Source: Clostridiales bacterium
GTDB lineage: Bacteria; Bacillota; Clostridia; Oscillospirales; Acutalibacteraceae
Direction of reading: 5' to 3'
Assembly (NCBI GenBank): GCA_019418545.1
Contig: DYBQ01000003.1
Location: 37,805 to 101,804, forward strand
Length of the DNA stretch: 64,000 nt
The position numbers and the translations under genes are program-made. This document shows, one piece after another, positions 8,951-16,670 of the stretch (position 1 is its first letter; every line of letters begins with the position of its first letter). The notes under the pieces are model-generated. The model ran no database searches and was not told the DNA's origin. It saw only the letters and a list, made by a program, of their open reading frames with translations.

Positions 8951-9861
8951 GCTTCCCCCTTCCGGTCAGCGGCTTTTTCTTCTCCGTAATATCCAAGAAA
9001 CATATCTTCCAGTGTCTGTGTCCGCAGCTGTAAATCCGTTACCCCACAGCCTGCCATCTTTTGCAGCAGCAGAGAGAGGTTTTCCCTCCCGGAAACAGAA
9101 ATTTCCACCCGGTTTTCATGCCGAACGGCCCCGTCCCACTGATTGGCTGCTTTTTCGGCTTCCTTTTCCCCGGGAAATACAAACTGATAGGTTTTGACCT
9201 TGCTTTTCCGCAGGGAATCCATTTCCTCTATGGCTGCAATGCGGCCTTTTTTCAAAATTGCCACCCGGCTGCAGGTACGCTCTGCTTCCTCAAAGAGGTG
9301 GCTGGACAGGAACACCGTCGCGCCCCGCTGCCGGCTTTCATGCACCAGCTCCAAAAAACGGTTCTGCATCAGCGGGTCCAGTCCGCTGGTGGGTTCGTCC
9401 AGAATCAAAATTTCCGGTTTTGCCATAAAGGCGTTGAGAATCCCCAGCTTCTGTTTGGTTCCCTTACTCATGCGGCGAATCCGCTGTTTTCCGTCCAGCT
9501 CAAAAAGCTCGGACAGGCGCTTGGCTTCCGCCAAATCAGAAATACCCTTCATTCCAGCCATGAACCGCAGGAACTGCTCGCCGGTCATGTCATCCGGCAG
9601 CGCCAGTTCTCCGGGAAGATAGCCCACATGCGCCTGAATTTTTTTCGCGTCCCGAAAACAGTCCATCCCCAAAATCCGCGCACTGCCTTTCTGGGGTCGG
9701 ATAAACCCCATCAGCTGCCGGATGGTGGTGGTTTTTCCTGCACCATTGGGACCTAAAAATCCGAAAACCTCCCCTTTTACAAGGGTAAAGTTCAAATCAA
9801 ACACGCCCCGCCCTGCGCCATATTCTTTTGTCAGGTCGGATACTTCAATGACCGACTCCAT
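8947..9861 (-). CDS. ABC transporter ATP-binding protein
   Basis: About 304 residues from ATG 9861, chosen because AAGGAGG precedes it; the frame is open to 9963 without a ribosome site. It carries Walker A (GPNGAGKTTT), an ABC signature in the degenerate form MSKGTKQKLG, Walker B plus glutamate (LILDEPTSGLDP) and the H-loop (FLSSHLFEEAE). The C-terminal ~80 residues are the regulatory extension common to DrrA/CcmA-type ATPases. It energises the adjacent ABC-2 permease. A minus-strand promoter lies about 150 nt upstream. Confidence 0.92.
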   Translation of the reverse strand: MESVIEVSDLTKEYGAGRGVFDLNFTLVKGEVFGFLGPNGAGKTTTIRQLMGFIRPQKGSARILGMDCFRDAKKIQAHVGYLPGELALPDDMTGEQFLRFMAGMKGISDLAEAKRLSELFELDGKQRIRRMSKGTKQKLGILNAFMAKPEILILDEPTSGLDPLMQNRFLELVHESRQRGATVFLSSHLFEEAERTCSRVAILKKGRIAAIEEMDSLRKSKVKTYQFVFPGEKEAEKAANQWDGAVRHENRVEISVSGRENLSLLLQKMAGCGVTDLQLRTQTLEDMFLGYYGEEKAADRKGEA

Positions 9862-10009
9862 TACGATATTCCTCCTTGTCTTTTGGCTGCCAAATATAGA
9901 TGCAAAAAAGCACTTGTCTTTAAAATAGTAAACTGGCAAAATCGAAAAAAACGGCTGTGCCATCTAAGCTCCCCATTTTGGGTTGACCTTCCAGTCAATC
10001 TTTGGTTTC

Positions 10010-10037
10010 ATTATAGGGGATTGACTGAGATTTACAA
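10010..10037 (-). promoter_or_regulatory. Promoter of the ABC-2 transporter operon
   Basis: On the minus strand TTGTAA (10032-10037), a 16-nt spacer and a perfect TATAAT (10010-10015). The transcript would have a leader of about 140 nt before the ATPase gene. Confidence 0.55.
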
Positions 10038-10096
10038 GGGGGATTTCGTTTAAAATGTCTACTGGCTGATTTCCAAGTAAAATGCCATAGTTTTCC

Positions 10097-10125
10097 TTGC
10101 AACTATTCCATAAACATGATACACT
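10097..10125 (+). promoter_or_regulatory. Promoter of glyS
   Basis: TTGCAA (10097-10102), 17-nt spacer, TACACT (10120-10125), about 100 nt before the glyS start codon. No T-box leader features (specifier loop, T-box bulge, terminator) are apparent between promoter and gene. Confidence 0.55.
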
Positions 10126-10147
10126 GAAAAGGACGCTTTGAGAGAAA

Positions 10148-10204
10148 GCCGCAGCCAGCGGACGGCTCAAACGCGCAAATCAACACAAGTGCCGCAGCCA
10201 GCGG
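10148..10204 (+). repeat. 14-bp direct repeat in the glyS 5' leader
   Basis: GCCGCAGCCAGCGG occurs at 10148-10161 and again at 10191-10204, inside the untranslated leader just before the glyS ribosome binding site. Its role is unknown. Confidence 0.7.
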
Positions 10205-10224
10205 CGCAGGATGGAGGAAATAAT

Positions 10225-11607
10225 ATGTTAGCAACCGACAAGACCATGGAAACCATCGTCGCCCTTTGCAAAGGCCGTGGATTTATCTTCCCCGGCTCCG
10301 AAATTTACGGAGGTCTCTCCAACAGCTGGGACTACGGCCCTCTGGGTATGGCGTTCAAGGATAACGTAAAGAACGCGTGGAAAAAGAAGTTCATTCAGGA
10401 AAGCCCCTACAACGTGGGTCTGGATTCTGCAATCCTCATGAACCCCGAAGTATGGGTGGCAACCGGCCATGTGGGCGGTTTCTCCGACCCGCTGATGGAC
10501 TGCCGCGACTGTAAGACCCGTCACCGCGCCGACAAGCTCATCGAGGACTTCACCGGCGAATCCGCCGACGGCTGGACCAACGAGCAGATGCAGAGCTTCA
10601 TTCAGGAGCACGGCATCACCTGCCCCAACTGCGGCAGCAAAAACTTCACCGATATCCGTCAGTTCAACCTTATGTTCAAGACCTTCCAGGGCGTGACTGA
10701 GGACGCAAAGAACCAGCTGTATCTCCGTCCCGAGACGGCACAGGGTATCTTTGTTAACTTCCCCGCTATCCAGCGCACCACCCGCAAGAAGGTTCCCTTC
10801 GGTGTGTGCCAAGTGGGCAAAAGCTTCCGCAATGAGATTACCCCCGGTAACTTCACCTTCCGTACCCGCGAGTTCGAGCAGATGGAGTGCGAGTTCTTCT
10901 GCAAGCCCGGCACTGATTTGGACTGGTTCTATTACTGGAAAGACTTCTGCAAAAACTGGCTGCTGTCTCTGGGCATGAAGGAAGAAAACATGCGCCTGCG
11001 TGACCACCGTCCCGAGGAGCTGTCCTTCTACTCCAAGGCTACCACCGATATTGAGTATCTGTTCCCCTTCGGCTGGGGCGAGCTGTGGGGCATTGCCGAC
11101 CGTACTGATTATGATTTGGGCCGTCATCAGGAGCATTCTGGAAAAGATTTGTCCTATTTTGACCCAGAAACCAACACCCGCTATATTCCCTATGTAGTCG
11201 AGCCCTCTCTGGGTGCTGACCGTGTGGCACTGGCTTTCCTGTGCGACGCTTATGACGAGGAAGTTGTGGACGCAGAGAAAAACGACACCCGCGTGGTGCT
11301 GCGCCTGCATCCCTATCTGGCTCCCTTCAAGGCTGCCATTCTGCCCCTTTCCAAAAAGCTCAGCGAAAAGGCCCGCGAGGTCTATGCACAGCTGGCCAAG
11401 GAGTTCATGGTGGACTTTGACGACGCTGGCTCCATCGGTAAGCGCTATCGCCGTCAGGACGAAATCGGTACCCCCATGTGCATCACCTATGACTTTGACA
11501 GCGAGAATGATGGCTGCGTGACCATCCGTGACCGTGACACCATGGCACAGGAGCGCGTTTCCATCGATAAGCTGGCAGACTACATTCGCGAGAAAATCGC
11601 TTTCTAA
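10225..11607 (+). CDS. glyS: Glycine--tRNA ligase, single-chain (alpha2) type
   Basis: About 460 residues from ATG 10225 with GGAGGA upstream; the frame is open to 10138 but without a start signal. It is the dimeric class II GlyRS found in Gram-positives and eukaryotes rather than the two-subunit bacterial GlyQ/GlyS. Recognisable are the N-terminal GFIFPGSEIYGG...WDYGPLG, the DPLMDCRDC and CPNCG zinc-type cysteine pairs in the insertion, motif 2 (SFRNEITPGNFTFRTREFEQMECEFF, split here for description), motif 3 (VEPSLGADR) and the C-terminal anticodon-binding domain (VVLRLHPYLAPFKAAILP). It charges tRNA-Gly in the cytoplasm and is monocistronic, with its own promoter and terminator. Codon use is more GC-rich than in the flanking agr genes. 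Confidence 0.97.
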   Translation: MLATDKTMETIVALCKGRGFIFPGSEIYGGLSNSWDYGPLGMAFKDNVKNAWKKKFIQESPYNVGLDSAILMNPEVWVATGHVGGFSDPLMDCRDCKTRHRADKLIEDFTGESADGWTNEQMQSFIQEHGITCPNCGSKNFTDIRQFNLMFKTFQGVTEDAKNQLYLRPETAQGIFVNFPAIQRTTRKKVPFGVCQVGKSFRNEITPGNFTFRTREFEQMECEFFCKPGTDLDWFYYWKDFCKNWLLSLGMKEENMRLRDHRPEELSFYSKATTDIEYLFPFGWGELWGIADRTDYDLGRHQEHSGKDLSYFDPETNTRYIPYVVEPSLGADRVALAFLCDAYDEEVVDAEKNDTRVVLRLHPYLAPFKAAILPLSKKLSEKAREVYAQLAKEFMVDFDDAGSIGKRYRRQDEIGTPMCITYDFDSENDGCVTIRDRDTMAQERVSIDKLADYIREKIAF

Positions 11608-11627
11608 GAGAAAATCTTGTTATTGAC

Positions 11628-11674
11628 AGCAGGCTCTATTCCGGGACTCTCCGGCAATAGAGTCTGCTTTTTTT
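11628..11674 (+). terminator. glyS terminator
   Basis: Imperfect hairpin with arms around AGCAGGCTCTATT and AATAGAGTCTGCT followed by a run of seven T residues, about 20 nt after the glyS stop codon. Confidence 0.85.
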
Positions 11675-11718
11675 GCATAAATTTCTTTCCAAAAATGGGA
11701 AAAACATTTTGGGCTCCC

Positions 11719-11747
11719 TTGTCGCTTTTATGAAAATACTGTATACT
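11719..11747 (+). promoter_or_regulatory. Promoter of the agr-like operon
   Basis: TTGTCG (11719-11724), 17-nt spacer, TATACT (11742-11747), about 75 nt before the response-regulator start codon. Confidence 0.55.
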
Positions 11748-11823
11748 TTATTACTATAAATCAGTTATAATAAAAAGGGATATTCCCTGATAATACTATC
11801 GAAAATCTGGGCAGGTGAACAAA

Positions 11824-12543
11824 ATGAATATGGTAGTCTGTGACGATGACCGTACTTTTGTCAAGATTTTTGAAAATGCCATTAAGGTCATTATGGAAGA
11901 AAAAGGGATTGACTGCACGGTTTTCTGCTATGATAATCCACTTACAATGCTTGAGCAGACAACCGTTCAGCCAAACACGGTATTTTTTCTTGATATTGAT
12001 ATGCCGCAATTAACCGGATTTGAAACAGCTGATAAGCTGCGGAAACGTTTGGGAAAGTTTGATGTTGTATTTGTGACAAATCGAGAAGAACTTGTCTTCC
12101 AATCTTTTGAATACTCTCCCATTGCTTTTATCCGAAAAAGATATTTTCGGAAAGAGCTTTCTCAGCTGCTAAACCGCCTTTTCAGCGGATACCGCTTACA
12201 GGATACCGTTATTGAGGTTTTAGAGCAAAGAGGGAAAAATCGGGTTATACGTAATGTGCCGCTGCGCGATATTCTTTATATAGATAACGAGAAAAATTAT
12301 GTGAAGATTATAACGGCCAATGCCGAATACAGCCGTCGTTCAACACTAAATCAAATGGAAAAGGAGCTTTCTCCTTTTGGGTTTATTCGGGTTCATGCTG
12401 GTTTTTTAGTAAACTATCAGTATATTGAGTCATTTGAACGCGAATATTTGCGCTTGACCAATCGAGCCATGATTCCATTGAGCCGAAGCAAACGGGAAAA
12501 AGCCTGTGAGTCCTGGTATCGTTTGCTTGGAGGGATGATATGA
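11824..12543 (+). CDS. LytTR-type response regulator (AgrA-like)
   Basis: About 239 residues; ATG 11824 is preferred because the GGCAGGTG site lies 6-7 nt upstream. The receiver domain has the acidic pocket (CDDDR, residues 6-10) and the phospho-acceptor Asp near residue 57 in LDIDMPQLTG. The C-terminal ~100 residues are a LytTR DNA-binding domain (RNVPLRDILYIDNEKNYVKI...FIRVHAGFLVNYQYIESF), as in AgrA. It is coupled by a 4-nt overlap to the sensor kinase gene and stands first in a four-gene quorum-sensing operon. By analogy it activates transcription when phosphorylated by the kinase; target genes cannot be seen. Confidence 0.9.
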   Translation: MNMVVCDDDRTFVKIFENAIKVIMEEKGIDCTVFCYDNPLTMLEQTTVQPNTVFFLDIDMPQLTGFETADKLRKRLGKFDVVFVTNREELVFQSFEYSPIAFIRKRYFRKELSQLLNRLFSGYRLQDTVIEVLEQRGKNRVIRNVPLRDILYIDNEKNYVKIITANAEYSRRSTLNQMEKELSPFGFIRVHAGFLVNYQYIESFEREYLRLTNRAMIPLSRSKREKACESWYRLLGGMI

Positions 12544-13886
12544 CAGAAACATTCTTGTGGACATTATTTGAAATCTTTGTAACAGTTTTGGAAGCCACCT
12601 GTACTGTTTATTTTTTACATGGAATTTTGAGATTCCGGCTTTCCGGTAAAGCACGAATTATTTGCCCAATCATACTGTGCTTACTGCAAACCATTTTGAT
12701 TTGTGCAGTTAATCTTACTCATGTAATTTCTTGGGCTATTGTAGAAATTTTTCTTTTTATTCTTTACTATACCTATGCTTATTTTTGTCTCGATGGGAAT
12801 TTTATTCAAAAACTTATTTTTTCCATTGCGGATGTATTGCTGCTGCGTCTCACTACCACAATTCTAGTTTTTTGTATGAGCCTGTTGTCCAATACAACCA
12901 TAGACAATATGATAAATGAAAACAGCTGGATTCGTTTTGGTACAGTGATTTTGATTCGACTCTCTCATTTTTATCTCTGCGCCATAGCGGTAAAGCTGTT
13001 TCAAAAACACCGAAAACCACAAAAAATGGAATGTTATCTGCTGACCATCAACTTTGTTTTGCTGGATGCTGCATTAGCACTGAGTTTTAACCTGTTGGCC
13101 AGTGATACTCTTTCCCAGCAAAACAAAGGGCTTCTTTTGGGAATTGTGTGGATTCTGGCAATCATGGGTATTATTTCTTATTCTTTCCTTTTATATGCCG
13201 GCCAAAAAAGTGAACGGGAAACCACTGAAGTATTAAATCGACATAAAGAAAAATTCAATCAAAACGAGGTTGAAATCCTCTACGAAAATTATCTCGAAAT
13301 GCAGCGGGTTCGCCATGATATGAAAAACCATCTGCTGTGTCTCAGCGAAATGCTTCGTACCGGCCATTACAAAGAGGCAGAAGACTTTTGCAATAGTATC
13401 AATGACGATATTGAATCTGTCCAAAGCTATATATTGTCTGATAACCCAGCAGTAGGCAGCTTGATAAACTGCAAAATTGGCCAAGCTAAAAAGCGAGGCA
13501 TTACTGTAAAATGCCTGCTCACCGTCCCCATGAAAGATTTTCCTTATAATTTGGAATTATGCGGGGCACTGGGGAACCTTTTGGATAACGCCATTGAAGC
13601 CAATGAACATCTGCCTTCAGGAGAAAAAAATATGTCTTTGGAAATGAAGTATGTTCATGACATGATGGTCATTAAAGTCAGTAATCCCATTAAGGGGCCG
13701 GTATTAAAAAATGGCACTCTTCCAGAAACCACGAAAACCGATAAAAAATATCATGGTTTTGGCCGAAGCAACACGGAATCCTATGTGCGCCGAATGAATG
13801 GAAAATTGTTGTATTCCGACAGTAACGGCTTGTTTACCGCTGCCATTTTTCTTCCTTATGGGAAAAATCGTACAATTTATCCCTAA
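12540..13886 (+). CDS. GHKL sensor histidine kinase (AgrC-like peptide receptor)
   Basis: A 448-residue protein with an N-terminal polytopic sensor of about six hydrophobic segments (1-220) and a C-terminal kinase. The H-box is MQRVRHDMKNHLLCL; the ATPase domain has an N-box (GALGNLLDNAIEA) and a G-box (HGFGRSNTESYV), the usual arrangement in AgrC-type HPK10 kinases. The start overlaps the regulator gene by ATGA. It should sense the cyclised product of the agrD-like gene at 14556 outside the cell and phosphorylate the LytTR regulator. The genes here are visibly AT-richer than glyS upstream. Confidence 0.9.
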   Translation: MTETFLWTLFEIFVTVLEATCTVYFLHGILRFRLSGKARIICPIILCLLQTILICAVNLTHVISWAIVEIFLFILYYTYAYFCLDGNFIQKLIFSIADVLLLRLTTTILVFCMSLLSNTTIDNMINENSWIRFGTVILIRLSHFYLCAIAVKLFQKHRKPQKMECYLLTINFVLLDAALALSFNLLASDTLSQQNKGLLLGIVWILAIMGIISYSFLLYAGQKSERETTEVLNRHKEKFNQNEVEILYENYLEMQRVRHDMKNHLLCLSEMLRTGHYKEAEDFCNSINDDIESVQSYILSDNPAVGSLINCKIGQAKKRGITVKCLLTVPMKDFPYNLELCGALGNLLDNAIEANEHLPSGEKNMSLEMKYVHDMMVIKVSNPIKGPVLKNGTLPETTKTDKKYHGFGRSNTESYVRRMNGKLLYSDSNGLFTAAIFLPYGKNRTIYP

Positions 13887-13974
13887 ATCATGCAAATTAT
13901 CCCACATGTATTGATTTTTGCTGGTTTCAACGGTATCATTATGACAGAATCCTTGAGTTTGGAATGATACATAG

Positions 13975-14577
13975 ATGATTGCTTCTGTTTCTGATTGGAT
14001 TGCGGATTTCTTTGTATCTCATGGTGTGATTGCGGTTGAGGAAAAAGAGGTATATGCTTACGGCTTTGCGGCCATCATTTCTACTGTTATCAGTTATGGG
14101 ATTATTTTGGCGATTGCGGCTGTTTTGCATTGTATTTGGCTGTGGATAGTCTTTATTCTCTGTTTTTCCCCCTTAAGAAGATACAGTGGTGGATATCACG
14201 CTTCTTCTTATGTTCGATGTAAGACAATTTATGCCATAACATTTTTGTTGATTGCTCTTGCAGTAATCTTTTTATCCCAATGGGATTTATGGTTTCTTCC
14301 AATACTCCTAGCGATTTTCAGTGTAATTGTTGTTTGTAAATTTGCTCCTGTAATTCCTCGGAACAAAGAGCTTTTGCAGGAAGAAATTGCTGCAAACCGT
14401 CGAAAAAGCATATGGATTGTTTGCATCGAAGGATTTTGTGTGCTTATATTTTTAAAATGGTATTATGCCATATCTCTTTCCATTTCATTCATCATGCTGG
14501 CTGTGTCCTTTGCACTGTTAGCTGAAATATTCATTACCAAAAGGAGTGTTCACTCATGCAGAAAAAATCTCTGTTAA
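13975..14577 (+). CDS. AgrB-like peptide-processing membrane endopeptidase
   Basis: A 200-residue membrane protein with about five or six hydrophobic segments. The catalytic motif of AgrB is intact: RRYSGGYH with His near residue 75 and Cys near 82, a seven-residue spacing as in staphylococcal AgrB (His77/Cys84). It cleaves the C-terminal tail of the AgrD precursor and forms the (thio)lactone ring at the membrane. The ribosome site is weak, so the start at 13975 is moderately sure. The 3' end overlaps the agrD-like gene by 22 nt, a typical arrangement. Confidence 0.9.
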   Translation: MIASVSDWIADFFVSHGVIAVEEKEVYAYGFAAIISTVISYGIILAIAAVLHCIWLWIVFILCFSPLRRYSGGYHASSYVRCKTIYAITFLLIALAVIFLSQWDLWFLPILLAIFSVIVVCKFAPVIPRNKELLQEEIAANRRKSIWIVCIEGFCVLIFLKWYYAISLSISFIMLAVSFALLAEIFITKRSVHSCRKNLC

Positions 14578-14699
14578 AAATGGTTTGCAATGCAGCTAAA
14601 TCCGTTGCTGTTAAGAGCTGCGGTCAGACTTCCTTCCTGGACTTCTATCAGCCCAAAGAGCCTGCTATGCTGCGCAAAATGAAGGAAGAGAAGAAGTAA
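14556..14699 (+). CDS. AgrD-like cyclic lactone autoinducer precursor (47 aa)
   Basis: Short gene overlapping the agrB 3' end, preceded by AAGGAG with good spacing. The 47-residue product has an amphipathic basic N-terminus (QKKSLLKMVCNAAKSVAVK), a central segment SCGQTSFLDF and an acidic/basic tail beginning YQPKEP, which matches the Y-(Q/E)-P-K-x-P tail of clostridial AgrD-like peptides. In that family the ring residue usually lies five positions before the Tyr. That position here is Ser26 (SFLDF|YQPK), whereas the only nearby cysteine, Cys22, is nine residues before the Tyr. A five-residue serine lactone is therefore inferred. Confidence 0.85.
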   Translation: MQKKSLLKMVCNAAKSVAVKSCGQTSFLDFYQPKEPAMLRKMKEEKK

Positions 14700-14803
14700 T
14701 TCCCCTTTTTTGATTTTTTCTTAGGCCGTTCTGCCGGTTATGCTCCCGGCAGAAACCGGTCTTTTATGAAAATGCCTACAGAGCATGGATAGTTCGATTT
14801 CCC

Positions 14804-14850
14804 GCAAAGGCTCAGATAGACGACCTGTCTGTCTGAGCCTTTGCGCTTTT
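14804..14850. terminator. Bidirectional terminator between agr operon and ABC exporter
   Basis: An 18-bp near-perfect inverted repeat (arms containing AAAGGCTCAGA and TCTGAGCCTTT), followed by TTTTTT on the plus strand, lies between two convergent units. A second GC-rich hairpin at 14731-14752 lies just upstream. Confidence 0.8.
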
Positions 14851-14870
14851 TTATGTTTTTATCGTAAAGG

Positions 14871-16670
14871 TTATTCTCCAATTTGTGTACGATACATCCT
14901 TGCATATTTGCCATTGAGAGCCATTAGCTGCTCATGGCTTCCCTTTTCTAAAACCCTGCCGTCCTCAATCAAAATGATGATATCCGAATCCTTAATGGTA
15001 GACAGACGATGGGCAATAATAAAGGAAGTACGGCCTTGCGTAGCTGTCAGCATAGCACGGCGTATCTTTTGCTCCGTCACAGTATCAACGGAACTGGTAG
15101 CCTCATCCAAAATTAAAATTGGCGCATTGATTAATACAGCCCGGGCAATAGTTAAAAGCTGCCTTTCTCCCTGGCTCAACTCCGCTCCGCTTTGCGTAAG
15201 CACCGTATCATATTTTTGGGGCAGCCTCTGGATGAATGAATCAGCACCTGCCATCCGCGCTGCCTGCTCAATTTTCTCCAGGGAAGCCTCTTCATATCCA
15301 TAACTGATATTCTCTCTTACTGATTTGGCAAAAAGAGCAGTATCCTGTAATACTACTCCAAAACAACGCCGCAAATCCTCCATACGGTATTCCCGCAAGT
15401 CGTGGCCATCCAACAGAATCTTGCCTGCCGTTACATCATAAAATCGGGTAAGCAAATTGATAATCGTCGTCTTTCCCGCTCCGGTTGGGCCAACAATCGC
15501 TATTCTGGTACCAGCAGCAATTTTGAGCGATACATCCTGTAGAATCGGCTTTTCAGGCTGATAACCAAAATACACATGCTGAAGTTCAAATTCTCCCCGA
15601 GGCATGGTCAGCGAAAGAGCATTGGGAGAATCTTCCGGTTCAGGCGGCTCATCCAAAATATCAAAAATACGTTCCGCACCGGCAACGGCTGTTTGAAAAT
15701 TATTATAGATATTGGCAATGTCCACAAAGGGTCTGGAAAACTGCCGGCTATAAAGCAAAAAGCTGGTTATCATTCCAACCTGAATATATCCCATCACTGC
15801 CATAATGCCGCTGATGATGGAAATCAGCACATAATTTAAATTGTTAATGACATTTGTAATCGGCATCAGATAACCCGACCAAGTGAGGGCTCTGGTAGAA
15901 ATCTTCTGCAAGTTTTCATTCAAACTTTCAAACTGCTCGATGGATTCCTGCTCTCTGCAAAATGCCTTCACTACATTTACACCGGAAATAGTTTCTTCAA
16001 TTTGCCCATTCAGCTGCCCCAATACTTTTTGCTGCTCTGCAAACATTTTGCGGGTACGGCGAGTAATGATACGGGTTAGCAATAAAATCAGCCCAACACT
16101 GATGAGTGACACTGCTGTTAGAAGCAGATTTAGGGAAAGCATGATGCAGAAAATACCAACAATTGTAAAAAGGTAAGTCAAGAGCTGCGTTAGAGAATTG
16201 GAAATGGTGGTGCTGATATTATCCACATCGTTGGTCAACCGGCTCATGAGCTCTCCATGCTGTTTTTTATCAAAAAAAGCCAGAGGCAAATTTTTCATAA
16301 CCGAAAACAGGGTGACACGAATATAGTGAATGATTCTTTGCCCGATAGCGGCCATAAAAAACTGCTGCAAAAATCGAACCAGCCAATCGCACAGGTATAG
16401 CCCCAAAAGGGTAAGCACCAGTACAATCAATGGATTTCCTCTATCTACCGCAGTTACGGCACTGCCAATCACCAAAGGAGACAGAATGGAAGAAATCGAA
16501 GTAAAAGCCGACAGCAATAAAATCCATCCCAACCCTTTTCGATGGCCTTTTGTTAAGGACCAAAGTCGGAGTGTCGTCCCCTTTAAATCTTTTGGCTTTT
16601 CTACCGGGCGCCCTCTCATCCTTCCTCTTCCCATTCCGGTGGGCGGCGGCATACCATTCCGTTCAGCCAT
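14871..16670 (-). CDS. ABC exporter half-transporter (canonical NBD)
   Basis: About 599 residues from ATG 16670, chosen for the GGAGGGGG site 5 nt upstream; it overlaps the partner gene's stop by 8 nt. It has a six-helix exporter membrane domain (about 50-340) and then a nucleotide-binding domain with Walker A (GPTGAGKTT), signature LSQGERQLL, Walker B plus catalytic Glu (LILDEATSSVD) and H-loop (IIAHRLSTI). Together with the upstream gene it forms a heterodimeric type IV exporter of the BmrCD/TM287-288 kind. A glycine- and proline-rich N-terminal tail (NGMPPPTGMGRGRMRG) is typical of this half. Substrate unknown, probably drugs or peptides. Confidence 0.92.
   Translation of the reverse strand: MAERNGMPPPTGMGRGRMRGRPVEKPKDLKGTTLRLWSLTKGHRKGLGWILLLSAFTSISSILSPLVIGSAVTAVDRGNPLIVLVLTLLGLYLCDWLVRFLQQFFMAAIGQRIIHYIRVTLFSVMKNLPLAFFDKKQHGELMSRLTNDVDNISTTISNSLTQLLTYLFTIVGIFCIMLSLNLLLTAVSLISVGLILLLTRIITRRTRKMFAEQQKVLGQLNGQIEETISGVNVVKAFCREQESIEQFESLNENLQKISTRALTWSGYLMPITNVINNLNYVLISIISGIMAVMGYIQVGMITSFLLYSRQFSRPFVDIANIYNNFQTAVAGAERIFDILDEPPEPEDSPNALSLTMPRGEFELQHVYFGYQPEKPILQDVSLKIAAGTRIAIVGPTGAGKTTIINLLTRFYDVTAGKILLDGHDLREYRMEDLRRCFGVVLQDTALFAKSVRENISYGYEEASLEKIEQAARMAGADSFIQRLPQKYDTVLTQSGAELSQGERQLLTIARAVLINAPILILDEATSSVDTVTEQKIRRAMLTATQGRTSFIIAHRLSTIKDSDIIILIEDGRVLEKGSHEQLMALNGKYARMYRTQIGE

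Noticed and set aside
9964..10224. Possible glycine T-box or riboswitch upstream of glyS
   Set aside because: No T-box bulge sequence, antiterminator or leader terminator; only a promoter and a direct repeat were found.
10228..11310. 360-residue minus-strand open frame
   Set aside because: Complement of glyS, which is unmistakable in the other strand; low-complexity hydrophobic translation is a codon-bias artefact.
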